Assembly: GCA_021401465.1 (NCBI GenBank)
Contig: JADDMT010000102.1
Location: forward strand, 41,584 to 105,583
Direction: 5' to 3'
Source of the DNA: Teratosphaeria epicoccoides
Lineage: Eukaryota > Ascomycota > Dothideomycetes > Mycosphaerellales > Teratosphaeriaceae
DNA: 64,000 nucleotides
A program made the position numbers and the translations under genes. The notes beneath the pieces were generated by a model. That model searched no databases. It was not told the origin of the DNA and worked only from the letters and a program-made list of their open reading frames with translations. This document shows positions 34,001 to 43,900 of this stretch, piece by piece; the first letter of the stretch is position 1; every line of letters starts with the position of its first letter.

Positions 34001-36705
34001 GAGCAAAGGAAGCAGATAACTATTTTTTATCGTAATGTCATTTAATCTATAATAATCTACGTAAAGTCGCTAGTTATCTTCCCCCTTAGGGACAAACAGG
34101 ATTAGATACCCTACTAGTAACTATAATTCGCAGATAAAGCCCTTCTAGAGGTTGTCTTCAAGGTATTTCTAGAGAATCTCTAGCTTCGCTACTAATAACA
34201 GGCAAACTAGTCGCTTTATTAGCGTTCTGCCTAGGAGTAAGGGTATCCTGTAGTCCTACTCCTAGTGTTCTAGCAGAGCCTCTTAGTCGGGTTCCTCCTC
34301 AAAAAGAGTAGCAAACTCCTTATACTCGTTAGGGATAGTAAACTCGACTTTGACTTCAGATTGTGTTGCTTTAACCTATAGGACGTATACTTCCTGTTCT
34401 AGGTACTCAATAGTAGCAACTATCTCGCTTAAAGTCATAGCACATATTTCGATCTTACCTAGTACGTCGTGTACTACAGGTAGAGGTATCGATCTTAAGA
34501 GTTCTAGGAACTAGATCCTCTCGTTTTTCTAGTCGAGGTACAGGTTAGCGTTTCTTAGCCATAGTAACCCTAGTACTACATCTGAGCTAGGTGACTCCGT
34601 GATGTCGAACTAGATCATCTCTTAGTAGCGTCCTATCTGCAGAGGTATCGTCTTAGTCTCTTTGTTAACTATTCCTTAGTTGTACGTGACTAGCTTTCTA
34701 TTAATCGCTTGTAGCGAGAAAGCATTTGTCTTTGCCTGTAGCCTTATCCTAGCTGTCCTGGCAAACTTAGGCGTCATGAAGATTCTAGTACATCCTGAAT
34801 CTATTAAGGCCTAGGCTAGCGTCTCGTTAATGTGCACCTATATTCTGAGGTTGTCTGCGTATCTAGCGCTAACTACAGCACATTGTTATAGCCCTGTCTA
34901 GTCTGTCTATAGGTCTAATTCTGGCGGACCTTGTCGTTTTCAGAATAGCTGTTTTCTCGGACTAATTCCCGGATCGTGTAGTCTCGGCTCATTCTTCTTC
35001 GAGCGTTACCGCTAACTAGCCTAAGAGGTTGTACTTACTCTTAGCCTCGTTGTTCCTACGTGTTTCTTGCGTATTCTAATTTCAAATAGGCAACCTAGAG
35101 TCGCAACGCTCGTAGAACCTAAATACCCTCGTAGGTAAAGTAGCCTCCTTAGGGCGTAAACTCTACCCCGAACGGTACAATTTCTTAGACAATCTTCTAA
35201 TGCGAGTAAGGGTAAGCTATAACTGGTTGTCTCCTTAGGGGTCGTCGCATGCGGTTAGCTAGTTCGTCATATTAAAGCTAGTCGACATGTTGTACTCTAT
35301 TAATCTATAGGCAAGCCTAAGCCTACTAGTTCTGTATGATTCGGATGATATTAAGTCTAATGTCATGTAGTAGCATAGCCTATCTCTCTATGCTCTTGTC
35401 TTCCTCAGAATCAGGAATGACGGCTTTAACAAGCTCATAGTTGTCGTCTAAACCTTCTTCTTCTTCTAGCTCCTATTACCTCAGGACTATTACACTAGAA
35501 GGTATACCCCTTAGCGCGCAGATCGATTATGCCTTATTACGGCTAGGGTACTATCTAGAACTATCTTTATCACTCATGTGAATTCGACAATTGTCGTCAT
35601 AGCACATAGTCTAAGTAAGTAAGGCATAGTCTAGTTCTCGAGTAGTAGCAGCCTTCTGCTTAGGTGCCGATGTTGTCACGCGAGCCTGTTCTGTCCGTTG
35701 TAGTTCCTGACGCTGTTTCTTAGCGAAACACTTGCGGGCAAAGTGTCCTTTCTTTCTACAGTTATGGCACTCGAGGTTATTCTTGTCGAATAGCTTCTTC
35801 AGACTATTCTAGGTAGGAGAGCCCTTCCGCGGCTTTCCTTAGGGTTCGCTCTTTAGGCATCCCTTAGTCGCATCTAACTCTACTAGTTAGAGACTGTAAT
35901 AATCGCTTCGCTATCTTAGTGCTAATCGTTAGACCTTATAGTTAGCCTGTGCTAGCTTGCGATTCCTATGTTGTTATTCTTGCTGTCATTCCTAGATGCG
36001 ATTATTAATTCTAATCGCGAGATCGCTTATTTCCTTGAATGTCGTTAGCTAATCTCCTTAGGCAATTTCGTCTTTAACTGTCTCCTTTAGTCCCTAGTAG
36101 AACTAAGCGGCCAAAGCATTATCATTCTAGTCGACTTAAGCAGAGAGGGTCTAAAAGTCCGTGTAGTACTTAATAGTAGAACCCTTCTGCTAGATTCCTA
36201 GGAGAGCTCTCTTAGCCTCTTGTTGTTCGTTGCCGAGCCTAAAGGCTTTACGTAACGCCTTAAACAAGGACCTGTCTAAGTTAAGAATCTCCCTAGTCGT
36301 TGTCTTCCTAGCTTCGACGCTGCTAACGTGATCTAGATAATCTGATAGGTAAGGCTAGATGAACTCAAACGCTAGTCCCTTTAGGTAAGAGACGATATAC
36401 ATCATTCGCTTATAATGTGTCGTATACTATTCCGTATCCATGTTAAATGCTAACTAGTACTAGAGGATAAACATCTTAACTTGAGATTGTTGTCCTGTAA
36501 ACTCTGTAGGGCTTCCCATTTTGAAGCCGTTATTGCCGTGTCTGTTTCTAGTAGTCGAACCTGCGACAGATGCTAGAGCTATCTTGCTAAGGTAAATGGA
36601 TTCGAGCTACTAAGTAATTTGCAGTGTAGCAGCAACTTGTTCTTATAGTGTCAGTTAACTATTGTCGCTAGAGGTCAAGCTAACAGCTAAGGAACTACTT
36701 AACAT
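31060..36705 (-). pseudogene. gag-pol of element E1
   Basis: Gag from ATG 36705-36703 with a zinc knuckle at about 35735-35785 (CHNCRKKGHFARKC, intact C-x2-C-x4-H-x4-C). Reverse transcriptase has the motif VIYLDDILV at about 33745-33775, still intact. The integrase core lies at about 31780-32300 and the chromodomain (EYTVKKIVN...EYLVK.EGYRNTE) at about 31130-31260. The frame is interrupted by TAG/TAA codons and by the C LTR at 32605-32964; excising that LTR and one TCTA rejoins the sequence seen in E2. Confidence 0.85.
32605..32964 (-). repeat. Solo LTR of family C inside E1
   Basis: 360 bp, reverse complement of the C LTR. The 4-bp duplication TCTA (32601-32604 and 32965-32968) flanks it, and E2 (about 44690) shows the empty site. 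It proves that C-family elements were still active, or recombining, after E1 had inserted into C1. Confidence 0.85.
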
Positions 36706-36764
36706 AGGCGTATGTTAAGCGCTCGACAAGTCCCCTAATACTTCCTTAGGAGTAGTGCTCAAAA

Positions 36765-37182
36765 TGCCATAAGGGTAGGTGCTAATAGCAGGAAGGGGAT
36801 TAGGTGTTAGACTTACAGAGTAGTAAAGAATATCGACAATAGCAATTAACCTTGTAACTAACTATCCCCTAGGGAAAGGGAATGAAATTAAGCACGAAGC
36901 TCCTAACTGCCTGTCCTAAAGCCATCCCTATATACTAGAGAGACAGGGCAGTTCTGCTAGATCTGTTAACAGACCTATTAGACCTATGTCTGTAGATCTG
37001 TAGACTAACCCTACAGATCTAGGTATCTGTCCTCACGTAACAGATCCTTTCTCCTATGTAGCCTATAGATCTGTATACTAACCCTACAGATCTAGGTGTC
37101 TATCCTTACGTGACAGATCCTTTCTTCCCTACATGTGTTATGACTTATGCTATAGTACTTGTAACTTATGACCTTTATGATA
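36765..37182 (-). repeat. 5' LTR of element E1
   Basis: 418 bp. In the element's direction it has the TATA-like segment (complement of TATATACTAG) and downstream GTGCTTAA. Two bases past the LTR end the leader reads TTGAGCAC (complement of 36757-36764 region), whose partner would be GTGCTCAA; the one mismatch is a C/T change. Confidence 0.8.
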
Positions 37183-37200
37183 GTTACGGTCTACTAGGGA

Positions 37201-38610
37201 CTACCTACCCGCACGGGGTCTACTAAACACCCCGAAGCGACTAGGAGTAACAGGAGTAGTAACGCTATGAAGAGAGGCTAGCATCTTCTTCTTTAGTAGG
37301 TTGCGAGGGAGCTTGTCTTTAGAGCCTATAGCAGCTAGAGAGCTAGCGACATCCTTACTACGCCTAGTTGTAACAACTACCTCATCCTTAGCATCAGAAG
37401 TCAAAGAGACTTAGGCGCGCTTGCGGCTGTCGCGCTCGGCCCTCGAGATCATCTTGCGCTTCTTGACATAAGTGTCGACTACATTATCGGACTTAGTGTC
37501 TCCCTTAGGCGTAACTAGTATAGTAACACTATAGCGCAAAGGGATCACGTTAGGACTAAAGGTATCCTAGACGTCGTCATCCTCCTTATCCTCAAAGATC
37601 TAGCCTAGAGGCTTGTGCCTTAGCGTCTTAGCAGATGTAGTGTAGATCGCAAGTAGGGAAGGTTCGGCTTCCTTGTCGCTAACCTTAATTTCGGCCCTAG
37701 CCTTCTTCTTCTTCTTAGACAGTTATGTTAATACAGCGTAGGTAGTAGCGCTACAATGTGTTAGCTATACGCACGCGACAGGATTTAAGTAAGTAACTTA
37801 TAGCTTAGTCCTTAGGACTAGCTTAGAGGCAGGCTGCCTCTTAGTACGGCGCTAGGGCGTAGCCTTAGCGGCAGGAACAGTAAATTGCTTGATAACCTTC
37901 TTGCGGATTATCCGCGTCTTGAAGTCATTGTTAATAGCGGCAAGGGCCCCGAGTTGCTAACGCTAACGGCTAGTTAGATATTTCTCGACGCTAACGTTAG
38001 CCTAGCGGAGAAAGTTAGCATTCATACTTAGAGGGTACCTACACTATATACGTACTATAGCGAAGGTCTTAACCCTAATAGTTAGCACCTTCAAGATCTT
38101 CTAAACTAAGTCTACGATTAGACCTAGACAAACGTTTTTGCCTGTTAGCAGAGAGTCGAAGCGAACACTGCCGTAAGAATAGTTAGTAGTCATAGTAAAG
38201 CATGAGAGGGCGCTAAGCAGGTAGGCGAGTACCTCGCGGTACTTAGCCTGTAGCCTGTTTATAGTCAGAGTACCTTTAGTAATCCCCTTGTAGCGCGTAC
38301 TCTAGAAGTTATCGATGTTATAGCAGTGCTAGTTGTACTCGCTATACACCTCTTTAGGGAGGTCTTAGCATTTTTGATGCTTGCTATTATAGTTGACATA
38401 ATTGTAGTAGATACTACCCTCATTAAATCCGCCGATATAGATCTTGGCTACGCTTTAGTTAGTATAAGCCACGCATACCTCGCGGGTAAGGGACGCCTTA
38501 CTAACACGCGGAGGAGAGATGTGTACAGCTTGGCTGCCAAGGTTGTTAAGGCATTGTTAACACAAGCGATAATCGCAGGCAGAGCGAGTAGCGTTAAACT
38601 AAGTCTGTAG
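37201..38610 (-). pseudogene. Antisense ORF of about 470 codons downstream of C pol
   Basis: A single minus-strand frame runs from about 38610 to a stop at 37201-37203 without a frameshift; stops inside are TAG/TAA only. No ATG is left at the start (ATA codons may be former ATG). The N-terminal part has cysteines (ACDYRLCQQC, codons about 15-25) and a stretch like YIGGFNEGSIYYNYVNYNS. The middle reads LTINRLQAKYREVLAYLLSA and SYGSVRFDSLLTG. The C-terminal third is Lys/Arg/Ser-rich with acidic patches (KKKKKARAEIKVSDKEAE) and ends SRFGVFSRPRAGR. It is convergent with the pol frame of C1, which closes at about 37273. No known domain was recognised. It could be an accessory gene of C or a different repeat. 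Confidence 0.5.
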
Positions 38611-38695
38611 CACATAAGCTATTATTACTAAGATGAGTTAATTGATCTTCATTGATTGATTGAAGAAGAAGAAGCTCTAGTTTAGACCCGCAGAC

Positions 38696-39282
38696 ATGGC
38701 AAGGCGCAGGCTAAGCGAAATAGAAGTAGAGGTTAATGTTAGTGTTTTAGAACAGGAAGTTTAGGAAAGTAACGAGGTTTTTATACCCTCTGACAGCCCC
38801 CCTACTACCTACCGCAACTGTTAAGCTAGTAACTCGAACTATATGCGTAGAGTACCTGCCTTTAGTTAACTTATAAGAGGACCGAATAATGCAAGAACAG
38901 ATAACGCGGCTGTTACGCATGTGCGCTAACTATACTTATGCTAGTCTACTAGCATGAAAATGTGGCGAGACTCGCGCTAGGAGCGCGCTCCTGCTATTTT
39001 AAGCGGTATGCGCAGAGTGTCTACGTACATTCTTACTACCCCTAAGGTTCTGCGACACGTTCTTCATAGTCACGACTAAATAGGGACGGCTAAGCTACTT
39101 AGCGAGGCTAGCGCGCATGCTCGCCCTACAATTTCAAAGATTAACTAAAGTACGTACTCGTAGTTTCCTAATATCTTGATCTGCATGTAAAGCGAAGGTA
39201 TTACGAAGCTGCCTAATATGTAACAGATTAAAACCCGCCTAAGTTAGTAGCCTCTACCCTATACTCGCTACAAAGGTGTTAA
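38696..39282 (+). pseudogene. Unidentified ORF divergent from 37201-38610, cut by an E LTR
   Basis: ATG 38696 (MARRRLSEIEVEVNVSVLEQ) opens 195 codons in one frame, interrupted only by TAA/TAG where Gln or Trp would fit, until the E LTR at 39283 cuts it. It starts about 85 bases from the presumed start of the minus-strand ORF, so the pair is divergent and may share a promoter. The sequence is Ser/Arg-rich with an acidic N-terminus. No domain was recognised. Confidence 0.4.
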
Positions 39283-39635
39283 TGTCATGAATGTCATAAG
39301 TCACAAGTACTATAGCATAAGTTATAACACATGTAGGGAAGGAAGGATCTATTACATAAGGACAGACACCTAGATTTGTAGGGTTAGTCTATAGATCTAT
39401 AGGCTTACATAGGAGAAAGGATCTGTCATGTAAGAATAGACACCTAGATCTATAGGGTTAGTCTACAGATCTACAGATATAGGTCTAACAGGTCTGTTAA
39501 CAGATCTAGCAGAACTACCCTGCCTCTCTAGTATAGAGGGATAGCTTTAGGACAGGTAGTAAGGAGCTTCGTGCTTAATTTAATCCTCTCCTCTAAGGGG
39601 GATAGTTAGTTACAAGGTTAATTGCTATTGTCGAT
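39283..39635 (+). repeat. E-family LTR fragment a
   Basis: Starts TGTCATGAATGTCATAAG and follows the E LTR up to ...GCTATTGTCGAT, where LTR b begins. The remaining 3' part is missing from the window, which suggests recombination in the cluster. Confidence 0.8.
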
Positions 39636-40428
39636 TGTCATGAGTGTCATAAGTGCTATAAGTCACGAGTACTATAGCCTAAGTCATAGTAGTCATAAGT
39701 GCTATAAGTTACAGTGTTATAAGTCATAGTACTATGAGTTATAACGTAGGCATAGAAGAGAGGGTCTGTTACGTAAGGATAGACACCTAGATCTATAGGG
39801 TTAGTCTACAGATCTACAGACATAGGTCTAATAGGTCTGTTAACAGATCTAACAGAGCTGCCCTGTCTCTCTAGTATTATCATAAGTGTTAGGTGTACTA
39901 CGAGTCACAGGATTATAAGGGTCCTAAGGACTATGAGTTATAAGCAAAGTCATAGGAGAAAGGATCTGTCACGTGAGGACAGATCTACAGGCCTATAGGG
40001 GAGAAAGGATCTGTTATAGGATAACAGACCCTCGGATCTATAGGGTTAGTCTACAGATCTACAGACATAGATCTATTAGGTCTGTTAACAGATCTAATAG
40101 AACTACCCTGTCTCTCTAGTATATAGGAATGGCTTCAGGACAGGTAGTTAGGAGCTTCGTGCTTAATTTAATTCCCTTTCCCTAGGGGATAGTTAGTTAC
40201 AAGGATAATTGCTATTATCGATATTCTTCATAGCTCTACGAGTCTAACACCTAGTTACCTTCCTGCTATTAGCACCTACCCTTATAACAAGTATATAGGG
40301 ATAGCTTCAGGATAGGCAGTTAGGAGCTTCGTGCTTAATTTCAATCTTCTCCTCTAGGGGGGATAGTTAGTATAAGGTTAATTGCCTTTGTTAATATTCT
40401 TTACTACTCTGCGAGTCTAACACCTAAT
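39636..40428 (+). repeat. E-family LTR b, split by LTR c
   Basis: E LTR starting TGTCATGAGTGTCATAAG. It is interrupted by LTR c (39878-40289) at the duplicated target AGTAT and continues 40295-40428, where E2 begins before its 3' end is reached. Confidence 0.8.
39878..40289 (+). repeat. Solo E LTR c nested in LTR b
   Basis: 412 bp (TATCATAAG...TTATAACA; the ends derive from TG...CA), flanked by the perfect duplication AGTAT (39873-39877, 40290-40294). It inserted into the TATA-like box region of another LTR of its own family. Confidence 0.85.
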
Positions 40429-40898
40429 TGTCATGAGTGTTAGGAGTCCTACGAGTCACAGGATTGTGAGGGTCCTAAGGACTATAAGTTATAAGCATAG
40501 TCATAGGAGAAAGGATCTGTCACGTGAGGACAGATCCCTAGATCTATAGGGTTAGTCTACAGATCCCTAGATCTATAGGGTTAGTCTACAGATCTATAGG
40601 CCTATAGGGGAGAAAGGATCTGTCATGGGATGACAGACCCTTAGATCTATGGGGTTAGTCTACAGATCTCTAGACATAGATCTGTTAGGTCTGTTAACAG
40701 ATCTAACAGAACTACCCTGTCTCTCTAGTATATAGGAATGGCTTCAGGACAGGCAGTTAGGAGCTTCGTGCTTAATTTAATTCCCTTTCCCTAGGAGATA
40801 GTTAGTTACAAGGACAATTGCTATTGTCGATGTTCTTCACAGCTCTACGAGTCTAATACCTAGTTACCTTCCTGCTATTAGCACCTACCCTTATGACA
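40429..40898 (+). repeat. 5' LTR of element E2 with tandem units and self-priming site
   Basis: 470 bp, the longest E LTR, because a unit of about 31 bp (CCCTAGATCTATAGGGTTAG...) is repeated in tandem near 40535-40600. TATATAGG lies near 40729-40736, GTGCTTAA at 40768-40775 about 39 nt later, and TTAAGCAC at 40901-40908, two bases after the LTR, is its exact reverse complement. Confidence 0.85.
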
Positions 40899-40957
40899 TT
40901 TTAAGCACTACTTCTAAGGAAGCATCAGGGGACTCGTCGAGCGCTTAACGTACGCCT

Positions 40958-43900
40958 ATGTCAAGTAGTTCTTTAGCTGTCAGTTTAATTTCTAGCGACA
41001 GTTAACTAACACTATAAGGACAAGTTGCCGCTATACCTTAAATTACGTAGTAGCTCGAATCTATTCACCTTAGCGAGATGGCCCTAGTATCCGTCGCAGG
41101 TTTAACTACCGGGAATAGACACGGTAACAACGGCTTTAAGATAGTAAGCCCTACAGAGTTTACAGGGCAACAATCTTAGGTTAAGATGTTTATCCTATAA
41201 TGCTAGTTAGCATTTAACGTAGATATAGAACGGTTTATAACACATTATAAGCAAATGATGTACATTGTCTCTTACCTGAAGGGACTAGCGTTCGAGTTTA
41301 TCTAGCCTCATCTAACAGATTATCTAGATCATGTTAGTAACGTCAAAGCTAGGAAGACGACAACTAGGGAGATTCTTAACTTAGACAAGTCTTTGTTTAA
41401 GGCGTTACGCGAAGCCTTTAGGCTTAGCAACGAATAACAAGAGGCTAAGAGAGCTCTCCTAGGAATCTAGTAGAAGGGTTCCGCTATTAAGTACTATGCG
41501 GACTTTTAGACCCTCTCTGCTTAAGTCGACTAGAATGATAATACTTCGGCCGCTTAGTTCTATTAGGGACTAAAGGAGACAGTTAAAGACGAAATTGCCT
41601 AAGGAGATTAGCTAACGACATTCAAGGAAATAAGCGATCTCGCGATTAGAATTAATAATCGCATCTAGGAATGACAGCAAGAATAACAACATAGGAATCG
41701 CAAGCTAGCACAGGCTAACTATAAGGTCTAACGATTAGCACTAAAATAGCGAAGCGATTACTATAGTCTCTAACTAATGAAGTTAGATGTGACTAAGGGA
41801 CGCCTAAAGAGCGGACCCTAAGGGAAGCTACAGAAGGGCTCTCCTATCTAGAATGGTCTAAAGAAGCTATTCGACAAGAATAACCTTAAGTGCCATAACT
41901 ATAGAAAGAAAGGACACTTTGCCCGCGAGTGTTTTGCCAAGAAATAGTATCAGGAACTATAACGGACAGAACAGGCTTGCGCGATAATATTAGCACCTAA
42001 GCAAACGGCTGCTACTACTTAAGTATAAGACCATGCTATGTACTTACTTAGACTATGTGCTACGACGACGATTGTCGGATTCACATGAGTAATAAAGATA
42101 GTTCCGGATAGTACCCTAGCTATAACAAGGCACAATCTATCTGCGCGCTAAGGGGTACACCTTCTAGTATAATAGTCCTGAGGCAACAGGAGCTAGAAGA
42201 AGAAGAAGGTTCTGACGACAACTATGAGCTCGTTAAAGCCCTTATTCCCGATTCTAAGGAGGACGAGAGTATAGAAGGATAGGCTATGCTACTACATGAC
42301 ATTAGACTCGATATTATCCGACTTATATAGAACTAGTAGGCTTAGGCTTGCCTATAGATTAATAGAGTACAACATGTCGACTAGCTTTAATATGACGAAC
42401 TAGCTAACCGCATGCGACAATACCTAAGGAGACTACTAGTTGTAGCTTACCCTTACTTGCATTAGAAGATTGTCTAAGAAATTGTACCGTTCGGGGTAGA
42501 GTTTACGCCCTAAGGAGGCTACTTTACCTACAAGGGTATTTAGGTTCTATGAATGTTGCGACTCTAGGTTGACTATTTGAAAATGGAATACGCAATAAAC
42601 GCGCAGGAACAACGAGGCTAAGAGCGAGTACTACCTCTTAGGCTAGTTAGTAGTAACGCTTGAAGAAGAGTAAGACTACATGATCCCTAAATTCGTCCGT
42701 AAAAACAGCTATTTAGGAAACGACAAGGTCCGCTAGAATTAGACCTACAGATAGACTAGACAGGGCTGTAACAATATGCTATAGTTAGCGCTAGATACGC
42801 GGACAACCTCAGAATATAGGTGTATATTAACGAGACGCTAGCCCGGGCCTTAATAGATTCAGGATACACTAGAATCTTCATGACGCCTAAGTTCGCTAGG
42901 ATAGCTAGGATAAGGCTATAGGCGAAGACAAATGCTTTCTCGCTACAAGCGATTAATAGAAAGCTAGTTACATACAACTAAGGAATAGTTGACGAAGAGA
43001 CTAAGACGATACCTCTGCGGATAGAACGCTACTAAGAGATGATCTAGTTTGACATTATAGAGTCACCTAGCTTAGATGTAGTGTTAGGGTTACTATAGCT
43101 AACAAACGCTAACCTCTACCTTAACTAGAAGAACGAGTAGATCTAGTTTCCGGAACTCTTAAGATTAATACCTCTACCTGTAGTACACGACGTACTAGGC
43201 AAGATCACAATATGTGCTATGACTTTAAGCAAGATAGTTGCTACTATCGAGGACCTAGAACAGGAAGTACACGTCCTATAGGTTAAAGTAACATAATCTG
43301 AAGTCAAAGTCAAGTTTACTGTCCCTAATAAGTATAAGGAGTTTGCTACTCTTTTCGAGGAGGAACCTAACTAAGAGGCTCTGCTAGAACACTAGGAGTA
43401 GGACTACAGGATACCCTTACTTCTAGGCAGAATGCTATAAAGTAACTAGTTCGCCTATCGTTAGTAGCGAAGCTAGAGATTCTCTAGAAATACCTTAAAG
43501 ATAACCTCTAGAAGGGCTTTATCCGTAAGTCATAGTCCCTAGTAGGGTATCCGATCCTGTTTGTCCCTAAGGGGGAAGATAACTAGCGACTTTGCGTAGA
43601 CTATTAAAGGTTAAATAACATCACGATAAAAAATAGTTATCCGCTTCCTTTGCTTTTAGAGTTACAGGATCGCCTGTAAGGAGTAATATAGTTCTCGAAG
43701 TTTAACATACTAGGAGTATATAATCGAATTCGAATCAAGGAAGGCAACGAATAGAAGACTACGTTCTAAACTAGGTTTAGACACTACGAGTATATAGTTA
43801 TGCTATTTAGGTTAACAAACGCCCTAGCTACATAGTAGGCACTTATTAACAATGTGCTACGAGAGTACCTTAATGTCTTTGTAGTTATATACTTAGATAA

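Larger units (their letters stand above)
29943..37182 (-). mobile_element. Gypsy chromovirus E1, complete structure with an inserted C LTR
   Basis: 7240 bp, transcribed right to left. LTRs of 418 bp each lie at 29943-30360 and 36765-37182. The target-site duplication is GTTGC on the left (29938-29942) and GTTAC on the right (37183-37187), one RIP-type transition apart. A purine tract (complement of CTATCCCCCTCTTAG, 30361-30375) borders the 3' LTR. Gag starts at ATG 36705-36703, and pol ends near 31060 with a chromodomain at about 31130-31260. An antisense ORF (30439-31059) follows. A 360-bp C solo LTR (32605-32964) interrupts the integrase/RNase H part. The element sits just downstream of the chromodomain of C1. 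Confidence 0.9.
17431..39282 (+). mobile_element. Gypsy chromovirus C1, split by D and E1, 3' end lost
   Basis: Plus-strand element made of 17431-18351, 25292-29942 and 37188-39282, interrupted by D (18352-25286) and E1 (29943-37182). It has a 5' LTR, gag and pol with a chromodomain. After removal of E1 the pol frame runs on to a TGA at about 37273. Downstream come a long antisense ORF (37201-38610) and a sense ORF (38696-39282). No boundary signal separates these from pol, so they are taken as part of C; a second, older repeat is the alternative. The 3' LTR is not found, because E LTRs replace the sequence from 39283. A second 5' copy (C2) lies at 62872-63646 and a solo LTR at 32605-32964. 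Confidence 0.7.

Noticed and set aside
38326..38610. Plus-strand open frame of 94 codons with hydrophobic character
   Set aside because: It is the complement of the long minus-strand ORF (37201-38610), whose CTA leucine codons give stop-free hydrophobic shadows.
42756..42977. Minus-strand open frame of 73 codons
   Set aside because: Shadow of the plus-strand E2 pol in which the protease/RT reading is clear.
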